A stretch of DNA of 64,000 nt from an uncultured Clostridia bacterium (lineage in GTDB: Bacteria; Bacillota; Clostridia; Lachnospirales; Cellulosilyticaceae), in assembly GCA_937981575.1 (NCBI GenBank), contig CALJNR010000028.1, forward strand, positions 1 to 64,000. The letters run 5' to 3'. Shown piece after piece: positions 44,940 through 54,415 of this stretch. The notes under the pieces were generated by a model, which was not told the DNA's origin, did not search any database, and saw only the letters and a program-made list of their open reading frames with translations. The position numbers and the translations under genes were made by a program. Position 1 is the stretch's first letter. The number at the start of each line of letters is the position of its first letter.

Positions 44940-45099
44940 CAGCCAGAGTCTAAGACGAATGTTGGTAAGCGGCAAAAAATAGAATTAGAGGGATAGAATG
45001 AGAGCCTAAGATTTTTTTGGCGTGTTCAGTCCTGCTCGGGTGGAAAACAACCTATTTGCGAGAACAATAATTAATTACTATAAACGATGAGAGGTAAAA
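44940..45099. other. 160-base unassigned intergenic stretch
   Basis: No gene, clear terminator or promoter is visible. Near-repeats GAGTCTAAGA (about 44946) and GAGCCTAAGA (about 45002) occur 56 bases apart, and the G+C content after 45020 is higher than in most gaps in the window. Confidence 0.4.
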
Positions 45100-46467
45100 A
45101 TGGAACTGCCAGAAGCATTTGAAAAAAAGATGAAAGTTTTACTTGGTGATGAATATGATGCGTATATTAAGTCTTATGATATGCCAAGATATCAGGGGAT
45201 TAGGATCAATACACTTAAAGTTGATTTAGAAAAATGGGGAGACATTAATCCTTTTAAGGATGTTAAAAAGGTACCATGGTGCAATGAAGGATTTTATTAT
45301 AGTTTGCAAGAAAGGCCGGCTAAGCATCCCTACTACTTTGCAGGTCTTTATTATATACAAGAACCAAGTGCAATGGCTCCCGGCAGTTATCTGCCAATTG
45401 ATTCAGGAGACAGGGTTTTGGACTTATGTGCAGCACCAGGTGGGAAATCCACACAGATAGCAGCTAAACTTTCAGGAACGGGGGTGCTGATAGCTAATGA
45501 TATCAGTAACTCAAGAGCTAAAGGACTGCTTAAAAATATTGAAAACTTTGGGGCAGGAAATGTTATTGTTACCAATGAATCGCCCGAAAGACTTGCCAAG
45601 AAATGCCAAGGATTTTTTGATAAAATTATCATCGATGCGCCCTGTTCAGGAGAAGGCATGTTCAGAAAAAGTGAAGAGGCCATAAAAAATTGGAATGCTT
45701 ATGGGCCTCAGCACTGCTGCAGTTTGCAGCGCAGTATATTAAATCATGCAGCCAGCATGTTAAGAGATCAGGGGATGATTTTGTACTCTACATGTACTTT
45801 TTCACCAGAAGAGAATGAAGGCATGATTGATGAGTTTCTTAAAGATCATTCTGATTTTCATATTATCCCGCTTCAGCCTGCCTATGGGATTAAAGAGGCT
45901 AAACCAGAGTGGGTCGATGCTGATCCTCAAATCAGTGGGGCACTTAGATTATGGCCTCAGCACATAGAAGGCGAGGGGCATTTTGTTTGTCTGATGCAGA
46001 AGGTTGCAAGTCAGCAGCAAGAAGACTATAGCAGACAAAAGTATAAAAAAAGTATAAGAGATTATAAAGAAGCGGCTGAATTTATCCAGGAATATACTTA
46101 TATTCCGTTAGATGAAAAGGTTCAGGAAATTGGCGGGAAGCTGTATTTAGCTATTGATGATGCTCCAGACTTGTCCGGATTGAGAATTATAAGAAGCGGC
46201 CTCTTGATTGGAGAAATCAAAAACAAAAGATTTGAGCCGCATCATGCTCTTGTTCTTGCTTATTCAAGAGAAATGTTTAAAAGAGTTATCAGCTTTAAGG
46301 AAAGTGATGAACAGGTTACAAGATACTTAAAAGGTGAAACGCTGTTATATGAAGCAGCTAAAGGGTATCATGTAATCTGTATAGGGGATTATCCCCTTGG
46401 ATGGATTAAAGCCCAAAATGGATTTCTTAAAAACCAATACCCTCCAAGCTGGAGAATGATGGGGTGA
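45100..46467 (+). CDS. 16S rRNA (cytosine-C5) methyltransferase, RsmF type (NOL1/NOP2/Sun family)
   Basis: The 455-residue enzyme has an N-terminal RNA-binding part, a SAM-binding core (LCAAPGGKSTQIAA) and two active-site cysteines, C182 (DAPCSGEG) and C232 (STCTF), as in m5C methyltransferases with a covalent intermediate. The C-terminal part resembles the RsmF PUA-like domain. It methylates a cytosine in rRNA. It overlaps no neighbour, but rsuA begins 5 bases after its stop. Confidence 0.9.
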   Translation: MELPEAFEKKMKVLLGDEYDAYIKSYDMPRYQGIRINTLKVDLEKWGDINPFKDVKKVPWCNEGFYYSLQERPAKHPYYFAGLYYIQEPSAMAPGSYLPIDSGDRVLDLCAAPGGKSTQIAAKLSGTGVLIANDISNSRAKGLLKNIENFGAGNVIVTNESPERLAKKCQGFFDKIIIDAPCSGEGMFRKSEEAIKNWNAYGPQHCCSLQRSILNHAASMLRDQGMILYSTCTFSPEENEGMIDEFLKDHSDFHIIPLQPAYGIKEAKPEWVDADPQISGALRLWPQHIEGEGHFVCLMQKVASQQQEDYSRQKYKKSIRDYKEAAEFIQEYTYIPLDEKVQEIGGKLYLAIDDAPDLSGLRIIRSGLLIGEIKNKRFEPHHALVLAYSREMFKRVISFKESDEQVTRYLKGETLLYEAAKGYHVICIGDYPLGWIKAQNGFLKNQYPPSWRMMG

Positions 46468-46471
46468 AAAG

Positions 46472-47200
46472 ATGCAGACTAGTAAAATAAGATTAGATAA
46501 GTTCTTAGTGCACATAGGTTATGGAAGCCGAAGTGAAGTTCAAAAGATAATTAAACAAAAACGGGTAACAGTTAATAGTCAAATAATAAGTAAACCTGAG
46601 CATAGCTTTGTGATTAATGATTCAAATGTCTATGTTGATGGTAAAGAAGCAGTATACTCAGAATTTTACTATTATATTTTAAATAAGCCACAGGGAGTTA
46701 TTACTGCAACAGAAGATAATCGCCATCAAACAGTTCTTGATCTGTTAGATCCTATAGATAAACGCAAATCGTTAGCACCGGTAGGGCGATTAGATAAAGA
46801 TACAGAAGGGCTGCTGATCCTTACCAATGATGGCAAGCTGACCCACGAATTATTGTCCCCTAAAAAACATGTGAATAAGGTTTATTATGCTAAGCTTAGT
46901 GGACAAGTTACACCTGACGACGTTTTGAAATTCGCGACAGGTATTGAGCTAAGTGATGGGACAAAGTACCGTCCGGCGAAGTTAGAAATTATTCGTGCAT
47001 CGGATACATCAGAGGTCTTTGTTACAATCAGCGAAGGAAAGTTTCATCAGGTTAAGCGCATGGCCCTTTCTATTGGAAAAGAAGTTATTTATTTAAAGCG
47101 TATTAAAATGGGAAATCTTCTGCTTCCAGAAGATCTGCAGCTTGGAGCATATAGATCCCTTACAAGTCAGGAACTTAAAAAGCTGAAAGGAGAGGAATAA
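46472..47200 (+). CDS. rRNA pseudouridine synthase, RsuA/RluB family
   Basis: The 242-residue enzyme has an N-terminal S4 domain (IRLDKFLVHIGYGSRSEVQKII) and a catalytic domain with the nucleophile D108 (GRLDKDTEG). KFHQVKRM near the end is typical of the RsuA subfamily. It isomerises a uridine in rRNA. A GGGGTGA ribosome binding site overlaps the stop of the preceding gene. Confidence 0.92.
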   Translation: MQTSKIRLDKFLVHIGYGSRSEVQKIIKQKRVTVNSQIISKPEHSFVINDSNVYVDGKEAVYSEFYYYILNKPQGVITATEDNRHQTVLDLLDPIDKRKSLAPVGRLDKDTEGLLILTNDGKLTHELLSPKKHVNKVYYAKLSGQVTPDDVLKFATGIELSDGTKYRPAKLEIIRASDTSEVFVTISEGKFHQVKRMALSIGKEVIYLKRIKMGNLLLPEDLQLGAYRSLTSQELKKLKGEE

Positions 47201-47201
47201 G

Positions 47202-47870
47202 GTGGATAACAGATTTGACGCCATTATTTTTGACCTTGATGGAACACTTATAGATTCAATGTGGGTATGGCCTGAAATAGATCAGGCTTTTCTAAAAAAA
47301 TACAATCTTACAGTACCGGATGATCTTGAAGAAGAGCTTGAAGGGATGAGTTTTACTGAATCTGCTGTATATTTTAAAAATAGATTTCATATTGAGGACA
47401 GCGTAGAAGTGATAAAAAAAACATGGAATGAGATGGCATGGAACTTTTATACTAATCATATTCAGCTTAAAGAAGGAGCCGCTCAATTTTTGGACTTAGT
47501 AAGAAAAAGACATCTTAAATTAGGGATTGCAACAAGCAACAGCATCGAACTTGTAACAGCAATACTTGAGCGTTTTGGTATTACAGACTTTTTTCATTCA
47601 ATACGTACATCCTGTGAAGTTGAGAAAGGAAAGCCTCATCCTTATATTTTTTTAAAAGTAGCTGAAGATTTAGAGGTGGCTCCTGATAGGTGTCTTGTAT
47701 TTGAAGACATTCCTAATGGTGTGATAGCTGCTAAAGCAGCAGGGATGGAAGTATGGGCTATTGAAGACAGGCAAGACGAAAAGATCAGAAAAGAGCTTAA
47801 GCGTCTTGCTGATAGATTTATTCAAGATTATCAGGAAGCTATACAAAGGTTTATTAACAGTAAAGAGTAA
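47202..47870 (+). CDS. HAD family hydrolase (beta-phosphoglucomutase-like)
   Basis: The 222-residue protein has the HAD motifs FDLDGT (D10 and D12), a cap insertion after motif I, ATSNS, K in EKGKPHP and FEDIPNG. The build fits the beta-phosphoglucomutase/phosphatase subfamily; the substrate is unknown. GTG start is 1 base after the rsuA stop, with GGAGAGG upstream, so the last three genes form an operon. Confidence 0.9.
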   Translation: MDNRFDAIIFDLDGTLIDSMWVWPEIDQAFLKKYNLTVPDDLEEELEGMSFTESAVYFKNRFHIEDSVEVIKKTWNEMAWNFYTNHIQLKEGAAQFLDLVRKRHLKLGIATSNSIELVTAILERFGITDFFHSIRTSCEVEKGKPHPYIFLKVAEDLEVAPDRCLVFEDIPNGVIAAKAAGMEVWAIEDRQDEKIRKELKRLADRFIQDYQEAIQRFINSKE

Positions 47871-47913
47871 CCTGATAAACGATTTATTACATTTACAATA
47901 ATTAAATTACATA

Positions 47914-47941
47914 TTGTAAAAATATGAATATAGTGTATAAT
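47914..47941 (+). promoter_or_regulatory. promoter of argF
   Basis: TTGTAA (47914-47919) and TATAAT (47936-47941) have a 16-base spacer. Two 15-bp direct repeats begin 2 bases after the -10. Confidence 0.6.
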
Positions 47942-47943
47942 GT

Positions 47944-47977
47944 ATTAATAAATATACAATTAATTAATAAATATACA
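47944..47977 (+). promoter_or_regulatory. two ArgR-like operator boxes at argF
   Basis: ATTAATAAATATACA occurs at 47944-47958 and 47963-47977, 19 bases apart. Read on the other strand each is TGTATATTTATTAA-like, close to the ARG-box pattern TGNATWWWWATNCA. The position over the transcription start fits repression by an ArgR/AhrC protein (not in this window). Confidence 0.55.
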
Positions 47978-47992
47978 TTAGGAGGCGGTATG

Positions 47993-48928
47993 ATGTTTGG
48001 CTTAAAAGGAAAATCTCTATTAACATTACACGACTTTACAAAAGAACAAATTACTTATTTGCTGGATCTGGCAAGCGAACTCAAATCAAAAAAAAGAATG
48101 GGAATAAAGGGAGACTTACTTAAAGGCAAAAATATTGCACTTATATTTGAAAAACCCTCTACAAGAACGAGATGCGCTTTTACAGTAGCATGTGTAGATG
48201 AGGGGGCACATCCTGAGTACCTTGGAAAGAATGATATCCAGCTGGGCTATAAAGAAAGCGTAGAGGATACGGCAAGAGTGCTTGGAAGACTATTTGACGC
48301 TATTGAATTCAGAGGATTTTCACAAAAGGTTGTTGAAGGTTTAGCAAAGTATAGCGGGGTTCCAGTTTACAATGGTCTAACAGACATGTATCATCCAACG
48401 CAAATCCTGGCAGATCTTCTTACTATGAAAGAACATCTTGGTAATTTAGAAGGCAAAAAGTTTGTTTATATTGGTGATGGAAGAAATAATATGGCTAACA
48501 GTTTGCTTATTGGATGCAGCAAAATGGGTATTAATGTTTTTATCGTAGCACCTAAAATGCTCTGGCCTGATGAGGAGCACATAAATAAATGCAAAGACTA
48601 TGCAAAAGAAAGTGGTTCCCAAGTCGTTGTAACAGAGTGCATTGACGAAGTTGCCGGCGCAGATGTTGTTTATACCGATGTTTGGTGCTCGATGGGAGAG
48701 GAAGATAAGGCTAAAGAACGTATCAATATGTTAAAACCTTATCAAGTAAATGCCGAACTTATTCAGAGGGTAGATAACTCTAAGATGATTTTTATGCACT
48801 GTCTTCCTGCTGTAAAAGGAAATGAGGTAACAGAAGAAGTCTTTGAAAGCAAGTATTCTGTAGTATTTGATGAAGCAGAAAATAGAATGCACACAATCAA
48901 GGCTGTTATGGTTGCAACATTAGCATAA
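47993..48928 (+). CDS. argF: ornithine carbamoyltransferase
   Basis: The roughly 311-residue enzyme has the carbamoyl-phosphate site STRTR, FRGF, the HPTQ motif and the ornithine-site HCLPA. It makes citrulline from ornithine and carbamoyl phosphate. AGGAGG (47980-47985) is best spaced for ATG 47993; ATG 47990 is an alternative, and the open frame to 47924 overlaps the promoter. A catabolic role (arcB) is not excluded, but the ArgR-like boxes and the lack of arcA or arcC nearby favour arginine synthesis. Confidence 0.93.
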   Translation: MFGLKGKSLLTLHDFTKEQITYLLDLASELKSKKRMGIKGDLLKGKNIALIFEKPSTRTRCAFTVACVDEGAHPEYLGKNDIQLGYKESVEDTARVLGRLFDAIEFRGFSQKVVEGLAKYSGVPVYNGLTDMYHPTQILADLLTMKEHLGNLEGKKFVYIGDGRNNMANSLLIGCSKMGINVFIVAPKMLWPDEEHINKCKDYAKESGSQVVVTECIDEVAGADVVYTDVWCSMGEEDKAKERINMLKPYQVNAELIQRVDNSKMIFMHCLPAVKGNEVTEEVFESKYSVVFDEAENRMHTIKAVMVATLA

Positions 48929-48970
48929 GAAAAAACATTTTGAGTTTAGAGACTAATATATACTAAATGA

Positions 48971-48999
48971 TTGACTAATGTTAAAAAGTTATCTATAAT
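48971..48999 (+). promoter_or_regulatory. sigma-A promoter of serC-serA
   Basis: TTGACT (48971-48976) and TATAAT (48994-48999) have an exact 17-base spacer, 62 bases before serC. Confidence 0.8.
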
Positions 49000-49061
49000 T
49001 TTATCATTAATATTTTATTTATGTGATTAATATATTTAGACATTTTTTAGGAGGGTATAAA

Positions 49062-50138
49062 ATGCGTGTTTATAATTTTTCAGCAGGACCAGCTGTGCTG
49101 CCGCTAGAAGTTTTAGAAAAGGCACAAAAAGAACTTGTATGCTATCAGGATAGTGGTATGAGTGTTATGGAAATGAGCCACCGTTCAAAAGTTTATGAAG
49201 CAATTATTGCAGAAACAGAAGCAAAATTAAGAAAGATTATGGGAATACCTGATAATTACTCAGTGCTGTTTTTGCAAGGAGGTGCATCAATGCAATTTGC
49301 AATGATTCCTCTCAATTTATTTAGAAATTCAGGCAAAGCAGATTATATCGACTCCGGAATGTTTGCTTCAAAGGCACTAAAAGAAGCTAAAAAGTTCGGG
49401 GAAGTGAATGTTGTAGCTTCATCCAAACCAGATAACTATTCTTGCATACCAAGTTATAGTAAAGATCAATTTACAAAAGATGCAGATTATTTCTATATAT
49501 GTGCAAATAATACAATATTCGGAACAAAATTTAATACCTTCCCAGATACAGGAGATGTTCCGCTTGTAGCAGATATGTCTTCATGTATTTTGTCAGAAAA
49601 AATAGATGTGAGCAAATTTGGACTTATTTTTGCCGGAGCACAGAAAAATTTAGGACCAGCAGGGGTAACGCTTGTTATTATCAGAAATGATTTGTTAGGT
49701 TTTGCAAAAGAAAATGTTCCAACGATGCTAGATTATAAAGTAATGGTAGAAAATGATTCAATGTATAATACTCCGCCTACATATGGTATTTATATGCTTA
49801 AGCTTATGTTTGAGTGGATTGAGTCAAAAGGCGGTGTAGACGGCATCGAAAAGATGAACCGTGAGAAAGCAGCCGTTTTATATGATTTTCTTGATCAATC
49901 CACATTATTTAAAGGAACAGCAGCTAAGGAAGACAGATCTCTTATGAATGTAACATTCGTTACAGGAGATGAGGATTTAGATGCGAAATTTGTAAAAGAA
50001 GCAACAGCAGCTGGTTTTGTGAACTTAAAAGGACATAGAAGTGTTGGCGGAATGAGAGCTAGTATCTACAATGCTATGCCAACTGAAGGGATCAAAGCGC
50101 TTGTTGAGTTTATGAAAAAATTCGAAAGCGAAAATTAG
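49062..50138 (+). CDS. serC: phosphoserine aminotransferase
   Basis: The 358-residue enzyme has the class V aminotransferase features: FSAGPA at the N-terminus, EMSHRS, LQGGAS, and the pyridoxal-phosphate lysine in AGAQKNLGP. It makes 3-phosphoserine from 3-phosphohydroxypyruvate in serine synthesis. ATG 49062 follows TTAGGAGGG; the frame runs open to 49023 without a site. serA follows after 12 bases. Confidence 0.96.
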   Translation: MRVYNFSAGPAVLPLEVLEKAQKELVCYQDSGMSVMEMSHRSKVYEAIIAETEAKLRKIMGIPDNYSVLFLQGGASMQFAMIPLNLFRNSGKADYIDSGMFASKALKEAKKFGEVNVVASSKPDNYSCIPSYSKDQFTKDADYFYICANNTIFGTKFNTFPDTGDVPLVADMSSCILSEKIDVSKFGLIFAGAQKNLGPAGVTLVIIRNDLLGFAKENVPTMLDYKVMVENDSMYNTPPTYGIYMLKLMFEWIESKGGVDGIEKMNREKAAVLYDFLDQSTLFKGTAAKEDRSLMNVTFVTGDEDLDAKFVKEATAAGFVNLKGHRSVGGMRASIYNAMPTEGIKALVEFMKKFESEN

Positions 50139-50150
50139 GAGGGTTCATCA

Positions 50151-51308
50151 GTGTATACGATTCAAACATTAAATAAGATTTCTAAAAACGGTCTTGCATT
50201 ATTTGATAATCAATATCAAATCACAGATGCAATGGATAATGCAGATGCTATATTAGTAAGAAGTGCTAAAATGCATGATATCAGTTTGCCTGCTTCAGTT
50301 AAAGCGATTGCAAGAGCAGGGGCTGGCGTAAACAATATTCCTATTGAAAAGTGCGCAGAAGATGGCATTGTTGTTTTTAATACGCCAGGAGCTAATGCTA
50401 ATGCCGTTAAAGAATTAGTGATTGCTGGATTACTCCTTTCTTCTCGTAAAGTTGTAGAGGGGATTAATTGGGCAAAAACATTAACAACAGATGTTGCGAA
50501 AGAAGTAGAAAAAGGCAAAGGCGAATTTACAGGTCCTGAAATATTGGGTAAAAAACTAGGGGTTATAGGACTTGGGGCAATTGGCGTTATGGTTGCTAAC
50601 TCAGCTCAGGCATTAGGGATGGAAGTAATAGGCTATGATCCTTACATTTCAATTAGCGCAGCTTGGGGGCTGTCAAGACATATTAAACAAGCAACATCAT
50701 TAGAGGAAGTATTAGCAGAAGCAGATTATATCTCAGTACATGTACCCCTTGTAGATGCAACAAAACATATGTTTAATAAAGACGCTTTTGCCAAAATGAA
50801 ACCAGGCGTACGTATTCTTAACTTCTCAAGAGATACGCTGGTAAATAATAAAGACATTATTGAGGCCATTGAAGAAGGTATTGTAGCTAGATATGTTACA
50901 GATTTTCCAGTAGAAGGGGTTATGAATAATGATGCCATTATTACAATCCCGCATTTAGGAGCTTCTACGCCTGAGTCAGAAGAAAATTGTGCATACATGG
51001 CAGTTAAGCAAGTCATGGACTATCTTGAAAATGGTAATATTGTAAATTCGGTTAATTTCCCAGAATGTATTATGGCATGGGGGGCAGATTGTAGATTAAC
51101 TATTATTCATAAAAACGTTCCTGCAATTATAGGAAAGATTACAGCGATTATTGCTCAGGAAGGTATTAATATTCAAGATATGACTAATAGAAGTAAAGGT
51201 GAATTTGCTTATACTATTATTGATACCAATACCAATGTTTCAGAAGATAATATTAAGAGTATAGAAAATCTTGAGGGAATCATCAAGGTTCGCGTTTTAA
51301 CAAAATAA
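50151..51308 (+). CDS. serA: D-3-phosphoglycerate dehydrogenase
   Basis: The 385-residue enzyme has the NAD-binding GLGAIG, a catalytic arginine in NFSRDTLV, a glutamate in DFPVEG, and histidine in PHLGAST. A C-terminal ACT domain (about residues 310-385) probably binds serine for feedback. It is the short, ACT-only form common in Clostridia. It catalyses the first step of serine synthesis and is followed by serC's product in the pathway; the two genes form an operon. GTG start after AGGAGGG. Confidence 0.95.
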   Translation: MYTIQTLNKISKNGLALFDNQYQITDAMDNADAILVRSAKMHDISLPASVKAIARAGAGVNNIPIEKCAEDGIVVFNTPGANANAVKELVIAGLLLSSRKVVEGINWAKTLTTDVAKEVEKGKGEFTGPEILGKKLGVIGLGAIGVMVANSAQALGMEVIGYDPYISISAAWGLSRHIKQATSLEEVLAEADYISVHVPLVDATKHMFNKDAFAKMKPGVRILNFSRDTLVNNKDIIEAIEEGIVARYVTDFPVEGVMNNDAIITIPHLGASTPESEENCAYMAVKQVMDYLENGNIVNSVNFPECIMAWGADCRLTIIHKNVPAIIGKITAIIAQEGINIQDMTNRSKGEFAYTIIDTNTNVSEDNIKSIENLEGIIKVRVLTK

Positions 51309-51323
51309 TAAATATGATAAAAT

Positions 51324-51356
51324 AAAGGAATTAAGAGATGATCTTAATTCCTTTTT
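51324..51356 (+). terminator. intrinsic terminator after serA
   Basis: A 13-bp stem (51324-51336 with 51342-51354) with a 5-base loop is followed by a T run. Confidence 0.9.
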
Positions 51357-51431
51357 GTTTGTTTAAAAATAAACATTTTTTGTCCTTAATAACAGTTTTT
51401 TAAAATTTATTTCATTTTTGGAGGAGAATTT

Positions 51432-51977
51432 ATGAAAGAATTGGCACTTCATTTATTAGATATTACGCAAAATAGTGTGAGAGCAGAAGCAACAGAAATA
51501 AGTATAATAGTTAATGAAAATGTAAAAGATAACCAATTAATTATTATCATTCAAGACGATGGCAAGGGCATGCCAGAGGAACTCGTACAGACAATTAAGA
51601 ACCCATTTGTAACAAGCAGAACACTTAGAAAAGTTGGCCTGGGCATTCCGCTTCTTAACCAACTTTGCGAAGAATGTGCAGGAAGCCTTGAAGTTGAAAG
51701 TATACTGGGCAAAGGCACCAAGGTTACTGCAATTATGCAGTACAATCATATCGACAGACTGCCCATAGGAGATATGCCAAGTACGCTTACAACACTTATC
51801 CTTGCTAAACCAGAGATAGAATATTATTATAAGCATATTTATAATGAGAAAGATTTTATTTTTGATACGAAAGAAATTAAAAAATTGCTGGAAGGAGCGC
51901 CTATTTCTGACTTGGAAATTATCCACTGGATAGGTAATTATTTGAAAGAAAATATTGATGAAATACACAGCTTATAA
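51432..51977 (+). CDS. orphan HATPase domain protein
   Basis: The 181-residue protein consists of a GHKL ATPase domain: LDITQNSVRAEA (N box-like), DDGKGMPEEL and GLGIPLLNQL (G boxes). No DHp histidine or membrane segment is present, so it is not a standard sensor kinase. In Clostridia similar proteins often sit beside [FeFe]-hydrogenase or Nuo-type genes; here the next operon is rnf, 141 bases downstream. It may act as an anti-sigma or protein kinase of the SpoIIAB type (inference). GGAGGAG precedes the start. Confidence 0.8.
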   Translation: MKELALHLLDITQNSVRAEATEISIIVNENVKDNQLIIIIQDDGKGMPEELVQTIKNPFVTSRTLRKVGLGIPLLNQLCEECAGSLEVESILGKGTKVTAIMQYNHIDRLPIGDMPSTLTTLILAKPEIEYYYKHIYNEKDFIFDTKEIKKLLEGAPISDLEIIHWIGNYLKENIDEIHSL

Positions 51978-52029
51978 ACTAAGGAATATTTTGGGCATAG
52001 CCATACAATAGTTAAAAAATAAACTAATG

Positions 52030-52057
52030 TTGTATATCTCTCATAAGGTGTTATAAT
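52030..52057 (+). promoter_or_regulatory. promoter of the rnf operon
   Basis: TTGTAT (52030-52035) and TATAAT (52052-52057) have a 16-base spacer, and TGT precedes the -10, making an extended -10. It lies 61 bases before rnfC. Confidence 0.65.
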
Positions 52058-52118
52058 TTTTACTGTAGTTAATTACTTTATATAATTACTTAAAATTAAG
52101 ATTCGAAGGGGGATATAT

Positions 52119-53438
52119 ATGAGAGGCTTAACCTTTAAAAGAGGAATTCACCCAAATTATAATAAAGAAGCTACAAGCTCAAAAATCATAGAGACATTGA
52201 TGCCAAAAGGTGAAGTTGTATTTCCTATGTCCCAGCATTTAGGAGGATCATGTACGCCTATAGTGAAAAAGGGAGACAGGGTACTTGTTGGGCAAAAAGT
52301 AGGTGATTCTGCTGCATTTGTTTCTGCACCTATCCATAGCAGTGTGTCAGGGACTGTAAAGGCAATAGAGGAAAGAAGAATATTTAGAGGAACTAAAGAT
52401 CTTTGTGTTGTTATAGAAAATGATTTCACTTATGAGGATGCGCCTTATATGTCTGAAAATGCAATTTCTTCTTATACAGACCTTACAAAGGAACAACTCA
52501 TACAGATTGTAAAAGACGCGGGGCTTGTTGGTATGGGAGGAGCGGGATTTCCGACTCATGTAAAACTTGCAGTTCCTCCAGATAAAGAGATAAACACAAT
52601 TATTATCAATGGCGCTGAGTGTGAACCCTATCTTACCTCTGATCATCGGGTAATGATTGAAGAGACCGACAGAGTAATAGAGGGAATGGAAATTCTGCTG
52701 CGGGTGTTCAAGAAAGCAGAAGCTGTTATTTGTGTTGAAGATAATAAAAAAGATGCTTATGAAATGCTGACACAGGGAGTAAAAGAGAAAGAGCGTTTAA
52801 AAACAGCTTTAGTACACACTAAATATCCCCAAGGGTCAGAAAAGCATCTTATTTATGCTGTTACAGGCAAGGAGGTCCCTATAGGCAAGCTTCCTATTGA
52901 TATCGGATGTGCTGTTTTTAATATTGATTCTGTTATCGCTGTATGGCGTGCTGTTACAAAAGGAAGGCCTATAATGAGAAGGATTGTAACGGTAGCTGGA
53001 GGGGGAGTAGACAACCCATGTAATATAAAAGTAAGACTCGGAACTTCTTACAGAGAACTGCTTGAATATGCTAAGTGGGATTCGGCGCGCACTGTTAAAA
53101 TTATTTCCGGAGGGCCTATGATGGGAACAGCTATCTCTGATATTGATGTTCCTGTTGTGAAAGGGACATCAGCCATTTTATGTTTTACAGAAAAAGAAAT
53201 GGGACGAGATCAAATATCAAATTGTATCAGATGCGGCAAGTGTGTGGATGTCTGTCCAATGCAGCTTGTTCCGAATACGCTTCAAGCGTCTGCACTCAAT
53301 CATAAATATGAAGAATTTTTATCTTATGATGGCATGAGCTGTATTGAATGTGGCTGCTGTTCTTATATTTGCCCGGCCAAAAGACAGCTTGTTCAGAGCA
53401 TTCGAACAGCTAAAACAGCGATTCGCTCTAGAAAATAA
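52119..53438 (+). CDS. rnfC: electron transport complex subunit RnfC
   Basis: The 439-residue subunit is the cytoplasmic NADH-side part of Rnf. It has GMGGAGFPTHVKL (NAD/FMN region), a SLBB-like domain, and two [4Fe-4S] motifs near the C-terminus, C369-C372-C375-C379 and C408-C411-C414-C418. Rnf couples ferredoxin oxidation by NAD+ to Na+ or H+ export. It opens a six-gene operon in the usual clostridial order C-D-G-E-A-B. A GAAGGGGG site precedes the ATG. Confidence 0.97.
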   Translation: MRGLTFKRGIHPNYNKEATSSKIIETLMPKGEVVFPMSQHLGGSCTPIVKKGDRVLVGQKVGDSAAFVSAPIHSSVSGTVKAIEERRIFRGTKDLCVVIENDFTYEDAPYMSENAISSYTDLTKEQLIQIVKDAGLVGMGGAGFPTHVKLAVPPDKEINTIIINGAECEPYLTSDHRVMIEETDRVIEGMEILLRVFKKAEAVICVEDNKKDAYEMLTQGVKEKERLKTALVHTKYPQGSEKHLIYAVTGKEVPIGKLPIDIGCAVFNIDSVIAVWRAVTKGRPIMRRIVTVAGGGVDNPCNIKVRLGTSYRELLEYAKWDSARTVKIISGGPMMGTAISDIDVPVVKGTSAILCFTEKEMGRDQISNCIRCGKCVDVCPMQLVPNTLQASALNHKYEEFLSYDGMSCIECGCCSYICPAKRQLVQSIRTAKTAIRSRK

Positions 53439-53458
53439 GTAAAAAGGAGACAACTAAC

Positions 53459-54415
53459 ATGGAAAGAATTTTAAATGTTTCATCATCCCCGCATGTCAAA
53501 GCAGACCATACAACAACAAGCATTATGCGGGATGTAGTTATCGCCTTAATGCCTGCACTATTTGCAGGAGTATTTTTCTTTGGCATTAGGGTACTGTTTG
53601 TTACACTTATCAGTGTTATTTCATGTGTTTTATTTGAATGGATTTGGCAGAAGTCATTCAAAAAAACTGTTACAATAGTAGACTTAAGTGCTGTGGTAAC
53701 AGGAATACTGCTGGCTTTTAACTTGCCTTCAAGCATTCCGTTTTACATGGTCATTATCGGAGCTTTTGTAGCTATTATCCTTGTTAAACAGATCTTTGGG
53801 GGAATAGGACAAAATTTTATAAATCCAGCATTAGCAGCAAGAGCTTTTTTGCTCGCGGCTTATTCAACAGCTCTTACTGATTTTTCACTCCCAGTCAAAT
53901 GGGGAAGCAGTGTTGATGCTGTCTCATCAGCTACGCCGCTTGCACTTATCAAACAGGGAAATTTAGAGCAGCTCCCAAGCCTTATGGATGCATTTATTGG
54001 AAATATTCCTGGAAGTTTAGGGGAAGTTTCAGCTTTAGCAATACTTCTTGGTGCTGCTTACTTGTTTTATAAAAAGATTATAAAATGGCATATTCCTCTA
54101 TTTTATATTGCAACTATTTTTATCTTAACAACACTGCTTAATGGGTTTGATATCAATGCAAGCTTTTATGGTTTGTTTGCAGGTGGCATTATGCTTGGAG
54201 CCTTTTTTATGGCAACTGATTATACTACTTCACCTATGACTGAAAAGGGCCAAATATTATTTGCTATTGGGGCGGGAGTTATTACATCTGTTATACGACT
54301 ATATGGAGGCTATCCTGAAGGGGTAAGCTATAGTATTTTAATCATGAATCTTGCAGTACCTCTCATTGACAGATATGTGAAGACAAAACCTTTTGGGGGA
54401 GGGAAGAAAGCATGA
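53459..54415 (+). CDS. rnfD: electron transport complex subunit RnfD
   Basis: The 318-residue membrane protein has about nine to ten helices and the covalent FMN site SSATPL with T159. It carries electrons within the membrane complex and contributes to ion transport. rnfG overlaps its stop by four bases (ATGA), indicating translational coupling. AAGGAG lies upstream. Confidence 0.96.
   Translation: MERILNVSSSPHVKADHTTTSIMRDVVIALMPALFAGVFFFGIRVLFVTLISVISCVLFEWIWQKSFKKTVTIVDLSAVVTGILLAFNLPSSIPFYMVIIGAFVAIILVKQIFGGIGQNFINPALAARAFLLAAYSTALTDFSLPVKWGSSVDAVSSATPLALIKQGNLEQLPSLMDAFIGNIPGSLGEVSALAILLGAAYLFYKKIIKWHIPLFYIATIFILTTLLNGFDINASFYGLFAGGIMLGAFFMATDYTTSPMTEKGQILFAIGAGVITSVIRLYGGYPEGVSYSILIMNLAVPLIDRYVKTKPFGGGKKA

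Noticed and set aside
47924-47989. N-terminal extension of argF
   Set aside because: It runs through the -10 element and the repeated operator boxes; ATG 47993 has an AGGAGG at good distance.
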